A stretch of DNA of 8,152 nt from Chloroflexota bacterium (lineage in GTDB: Bacteria; Chloroflexota; Limnocylindria; Limnocylindrales; CSP1-4): the NCBI GenBank assembly GCA_005880805.1, contig VBFZ01000032.1:5221-13372 (forward strand). Reading direction: 5' to 3'. A program made the translations under genes and the position numbers. Below the pieces are notes generated by a model. That model searched no databases and was not told the DNA's origin. It saw only the letters and a program-made list of their open reading frames with translations. Shown piece after piece: positions 5,296 to 8,152 of the stretch (position 1 is its first letter; every line of letters begins with the position of its first letter).

Positions 5296-7356
5296 TTGGC
5301 AATCCTGCCGACACTCAAGGGGCCAGCCGACCTGCGCGGCCTGTCGAACGGCCAACTCGTCCAGCTCGCAGGCGAGATCCGCGAGACGATCATTGGGACG
5401 GTTGCCACGACGGGCGGGCACCTTGGCTCGTCGCTCGGGGTCGTGGAGTTGACGATCGCGCTGCACCGGATCCTCGAATCGCCGCGCGACAGGATCGTCT
5501 GGGACACCGGCCACCAGGCCTATCCGCACAAGCTGCTGACCGGCCGGTACTCGCGCTTCCACACGCTCCGCCAGGTCGGTGGCGTCGGCGGTTTTCCCAG
5601 GCGGACGGAGTCGATTCACGACGTGTTCGATGGCGGGCACGCGGGCACGGGACTGTCGATCGCCCAGGGCCTGGCGACGGCGCGCGACCTGACGGGCGGA
5701 AGCGAGCGCATCGCGGTCGTCGTCGGGGACGCGGCGCTCATCAGCGGGATTTCGCTCGAGGCGCTCAACGACATCGGCCAGCGGCAGACGCCCATGCTGA
5801 TCGTGCTCAACGACAACGAGATGTCGATCAGCCCGACGGTGGGCGCGCTCTCGCGCTACCTCTCGACGATCAAGCTGTCGGCGGCCTGGCGAACGAGCCG
5901 CACGGCCTACGACGACCTCATCCGCCGCCTGCCGGTGATCGGTGAGACGGCCCTCGAGCTCTCGCGCCGCCTGCGATCGGCGGTCGTCAACTTTGCCCAG
6001 CCGGGCCGGCTGTTCGAGGACCTCGGCATCGTCTACATCGGGGTCGTGCCCGGCCACAACCTGCGCGCCCTGGACGAGACGTTCCGCGGCGCCCTGCAGC
6101 TGACCGGACCTGTCCTGGTGCACGTCCGCACGCAGAAGGGCAAGGGTTACCGACCGGCCGAGCGCGACCGGGTCTCGTTCCACGGCGCAGCGCTGCCGCC
6201 AATGACGCTTCCCGTCAACGGGGCCGATGGCGGCAACGGGCGGGACGCCATGGCGGCCTCGGCGACTTCAACGCCCGCCCCCGCGGATGGCTCAAACCTC
6301 GGACACCCGATGCCGACCGAGTCGATGGCCGATGACGCAGCCCCGCCGATCAGCCCCGCACCAGCGCCGAAAGCGCCCAACTACACGGCGCTGTTCGTCG
6401 CCGAGCTGGTCGACCTGGCCCGAACCGACGACCGGATCGTGGCCATCACGGCGGGGATGCCCACCGGAACCGGGCTGAACAAGTTCCAGACTGCGTTCCC
6501 CGAGCGCTTCATCGACGTCGGGATCGCCGAGCAGCATGCCGTCACGCTCGCCACGGGCCTGGCGCTCGGTGGCCGCCGGCCGGTCGTCGCGATCTATTCG
6601 ACGTTCCTCCAGCGTGCCTTCGACCAGACCGTCCACGACGTCTGCCAGAACGATCAGCCGGTCCTGCTCGCGGTGGACCGCGCGGGACTGGTCGGCGAGG
6701 ACGGCACGAGCCACCAGGGGATGTTCACGATCCCGGCCCAGCGCCAGCTCCCGAACCTGATCGTGGCGAGCCCGAAGGACGAGCAGGAGCTTCGCTCCCT
6801 GCTGCGCACCGGGCTTGCGCAGGACCACCCGTTCGCACTCCACTACCCGCGCGATCCGGGCTTCGACCTCCCGCCGATCCAGCCGGGGGTCCTGCCGGTT
6901 GGCAGGGGCGAGCTGCTGCGCGCGGGCGAGGACGTGCTGATCGTCGGCTTCGGCCCGATCGTCGCGAGGGGCATCCAGGCGGCTGACGCGCTGGCTGCCG
7001 ACGGCTGGTCGGTGGGCGTGATCAACGCTCGCTTCGCCAAGCCGTTGGACGCCGACCTGATCCTCGCGCAGGCGCGCGGCAAGCGGCTGGTCGTCACGCT
7101 CGAGGAGAGCGTCGCGACTGGAGGCTTTGGATCGGCGGTCCTCGAGGCGCTGGAATCCGCACGGCTGAGCGACGCCGGCCTGCGCGACATCCCGCTGGAG
7201 ATCATCGGCATCCCTGCCGGCGCGTTCGTGGACCACGGATCGGTCGCCGACCTCCGTCGCAACCTCCGGCTCGACGCCGAGGGGATCACCGAGCGGATCC
7301 GCGAGACGCTCCTCGCGATCGGAGCACAGCCGGCCAGGAGCTCCATCCCGACCTGA
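5296..7356 (+). CDS. dxs: 1-deoxy-D-xylulose-5-phosphate synthase
   Basis: DXS condenses pyruvate with glyceraldehyde 3-phosphate, using thiamine diphosphate, to make DXP, the entry point of the MEP isoprenoid pathway and a precursor of thiamine and pyridoxal. The 686-residue protein has the usual order: cofactor-binding domain (about 1-300), pyrimidine-binding domain (about 360-525) and C-terminal transketolase domain (about 535-680). GGHLGSSLG (40-48) and GHQAYPHKLLTGR (72-84) hold conserved histidines. NDNEMSIS (172-179) is intact, and Glu412 in GIAEQHAVT matches the catalytic E. coli Glu370. DRAGLVGEDGTSHQG (461-475) is the expected substrate loop. Two oddities: the GDG cofactor motif reads GDA (144-146), and a Pro/Ala/Ser-rich linker (about 300-360) makes the protein longer than the usual 610-650. 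TTG 5296 is chosen for its GGAG site and because MAILPTLKGPADLRGLS aligns with the family N-terminus. Confidence 0.97.
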   Translation: MAILPTLKGPADLRGLSNGQLVQLAGEIRETIIGTVATTGGHLGSSLGVVELTIALHRILESPRDRIVWDTGHQAYPHKLLTGRYSRFHTLRQVGGVGGFPRRTESIHDVFDGGHAGTGLSIAQGLATARDLTGGSERIAVVVGDAALISGISLEALNDIGQRQTPMLIVLNDNEMSISPTVGALSRYLSTIKLSAAWRTSRTAYDDLIRRLPVIGETALELSRRLRSAVVNFAQPGRLFEDLGIVYIGVVPGHNLRALDETFRGALQLTGPVLVHVRTQKGKGYRPAERDRVSFHGAALPPMTLPVNGADGGNGRDAMAASATSTPAPADGSNLGHPMPTESMADDAAPPISPAPAPKAPNYTALFVAELVDLARTDDRIVAITAGMPTGTGLNKFQTAFPERFIDVGIAEQHAVTLATGLALGGRRPVVAIYSTFLQRAFDQTVHDVCQNDQPVLLAVDRAGLVGEDGTSHQGMFTIPAQRQLPNLIVASPKDEQELRSLLRTGLAQDHPFALHYPRDPGFDLPPIQPGVLPVGRGELLRAGEDVLIVGFGPIVARGIQAADALAADGWSVGVINARFAKPLDADLILAQARGKRLVVTLEESVATGGFGSAVLEALESARLSDAGLRDIPLEIIGIPAGAFVDHGSVADLRRNLRLDAEGITERIRETLLAIGAQPARSSIPT

Positions 7357-7394
7357 GCGGCCCGCCCAGTGAGCGACGGTGAAGCCCGCTGTGC

Positions 7395-7400
7395 CACGAT
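7395..7400 (+). promoter_or_regulatory. -10-like hexamer for tlyA, possible leaderless promoter
   Basis: CACGAT ends exactly six bases before the GTG at 7407 and differs by one base from the TACGAT placed identically before efp. The first T of TANNNT is replaced by C, so the match is imperfect. The only purine-rich sequence, AGGCGG (7401-7406), abuts the start codon and is too close for a normal Shine-Dalgarno. Together these favour leaderless or coupled initiation. Confidence 0.3.
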
Positions 7401-7406
7401 AGGCGG

Positions 7407-8152
7407 GTGAGTCGGGAGCGACCGTCACGCCAGCGACTGGATCAACTGCTCGTGGATCGCGGCCTCGTCCCCACCCGCAGCCGCGGGCAGGCACTCGTGA
7501 TGGCTGGTCAGGTCCGTGTCGGCGATGGCGACCGGGCGCGGACCGACCGCAAGCCCGGCGACATGGTGGATCCGGCGGTCCCCGTGTCGCTCGTGGAGCA
7601 ACCGCCGTTCGTCAGTCGCGGCGGGGAGAAGCTCGCCGCGGCCCTGGACGCCTTCGCTGTCGACCCGGCAGGGCTCGTCTGCCTCGACGTCGGTGCCTCG
7701 ACCGGCGGGTTCACGGACGTCCTCCTTCAACGAGGCGCCGCGAAGGTCTACGCCGTGGACGTCGGAAGGGGCCAGCTGGCGGATGCGCTCCGACGCGATC
7801 CACGGGTCGTCTCCCTGGAACGCACGAACGCGAGGAACCTGCGCGCCGATTCGTTGCCTGGAGGGGTGGCGCTCGCCGCGATCGACGTGTCGTTCATCTC
7901 GCTCCGACTGATCCTGGGGCCGGTAGCGCGCTGCTTCGGTCCGTCCGGCGGATCGATCGTGGCCCTCGTCAAGCCGCAGTTCGAAGCGGGTCGCGGTGCG
8001 ACCGACCGGGGCGTGGTCCGCGATCCGGCCGTCCATCGCCAGGTATTGGAGGACGTGGCGCGCCATGCCGCCGACATCGGGCTCGTGCCGCTTGGGGTCG
8101 TGGCTTCACCGCTGCTCGGACCGCAGGGCAACCGCGAGTTTTTCCTTCATCT
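7407..8152 (+). CDS. tlyA: TlyA family rRNA 2'-O-methyltransferase (3' end cut by window)
   Basis: TlyA proteins add 2'-O-methyl groups to rRNA cytidines (23S C1920, and 16S C1409 in some); loss gives capreomycin/viomycin resistance in mycobacteria. Family members are often labelled hemolysin A. The 248 complete residues here hold an N-terminal S4 RNA-binding domain (about 8-66, RQRLDQLLVDRGL then SRGQALVMAGQVRVGD) and an FtsJ/RrmJ-type Rossmann methyltransferase (about 68-248). The SAM motif is LDVGASTGGFTD (93-104). The K-D-K-E catalytic tetrad can be placed as Lys75 (SRGGEKL), Asp160 (IDVSFIS), Lys189 (VKPQFEAG) and Glu243 (GNREFF). The frame remains open at the right edge, and GNREFFLH is close to where the family ends, so few residues should be missing. 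GTG 7407 gives the normal N-terminus. The position after dxs matches Bacillus dxs-yqxC. Substrate breadth (one or two rRNA sites) cannot be judged. Confidence 0.95.
   Translation, partial: MSRERPSRQRLDQLLVDRGLVPTRSRGQALVMAGQVRVGDGDRARTDRKPGDMVDPAVPVSLVEQPPFVSRGGEKLAAALDAFAVDPAGLVCLDVGASTGGFTDVLLQRGAAKVYAVDVGRGQLADALRRDPRVVSLERTNARNLRADSLPGGVALAAIDVSFISLRLILGPVARCFGPSGGSIVALVKPQFEAGRGATDRGVVRDPAVHRQVLEDVARHAADIGLVPLGVVASPLLGPQGNREFFLH

Noticed and set aside
4163..5314. 383-residue Arg-rich open frame on the - strand
   Set aside because: Extreme Arg/Ala/Pro composition and full overlap with xseA and xseB indicate a high-GC artefact.
4774..6183. 469-residue open frame on the - strand
   Set aside because: It lies antisense to the xseB, dxs and small-ORF region and has the low-complexity Arg/Ala/Asp composition typical of antisense shadows in high-GC DNA. 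The + strand genes have full family motifs.
7357..7406. Possible terminator between dxs and tlyA
   Set aside because: No inverted repeat with a following T-run could be found in these 50 bases, so no intrinsic terminator is called.
6292..7494. 400-residue open frame on the - strand
   Set aside because: Antisense to dxs and the start of tlyA; no recognisable motif, and composition matches a codon-shadow frame.

Overview
The window is a high-GC, gene-dense stretch of a bacterial chromosome with every supported gene on the + strand. It reads as housekeeping rather than accessory DNA: there are no transposases, phage genes, CRISPR arrays, tRNAs or rRNAs. The gene order is mltG - Xaa-Pro peptidase - efp - xseA - small membrane ORF - xseB - dxs - tlyA. 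It resembles a shortened form of the Gram-positive chromosomal cluster known from Bacillus (Xaa-Pro peptidase-efp ... xseA-xseB-ispA-dxs-tlyA). High GC, frequent GTG/TTG starts, weak Shine-Dalgarno sequences and a Thermus-like EF-P loop (Gly-Arg-Gly) suggest a high-GC Chloroflexota (for example Limnocylindria-like) or a related terrestrial lineage. This placement is an inference from gene content and cannot be proven here.

Layout. Positions 1-58 hold only the tail of an upstream gene. Positions 55-2642 hold mltG and an M24B peptidase joined by a GTGA overlap, so they are probably translationally coupled. A 34-bp gap with a -10-like hexamer six bases before the ATG leads to efp (2677-3234). 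A 66-bp gap containing a GC hairpin and a Shine-Dalgarno leads to xseA (3301-4749). A 45-residue membrane ORF (4761-4898) lies between xseA and xseB and overlaps xseB (4873-5184). The largest gap (5185-5295, 111 bp) holds a plausible promoter for dxs (5296-7356). A 50-bp gap with a second -10-like hexamer exactly six bases before the start codon leads to tlyA, which runs off the right edge only residues from its probable end.

How the genes fit together. MltG sets glycan strand length in peptidoglycan. EF-P rescues ribosomes at proline runs, and the Xaa-Pro peptidase recycles proline-containing peptides. XseA and XseB form exonuclease VII. DXS makes the entry metabolite of the MEP isoprenoid pathway. 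TlyA methylates rRNA. They are linked by ancestral synteny rather than by one pathway.

I found no previously undescribed system. The points worth a second look are paired leaderless-promoter signatures at efp and tlyA, the small membrane ORF between the two exonuclease VII subunits, a DXS with a GDA instead of GDG cofactor motif and a long Pro/Ala-rich interdomain linker, an Arg32-type EF-P, a MltG with altered C-terminal motifs, and the absence of ispA between xseB and dxs.
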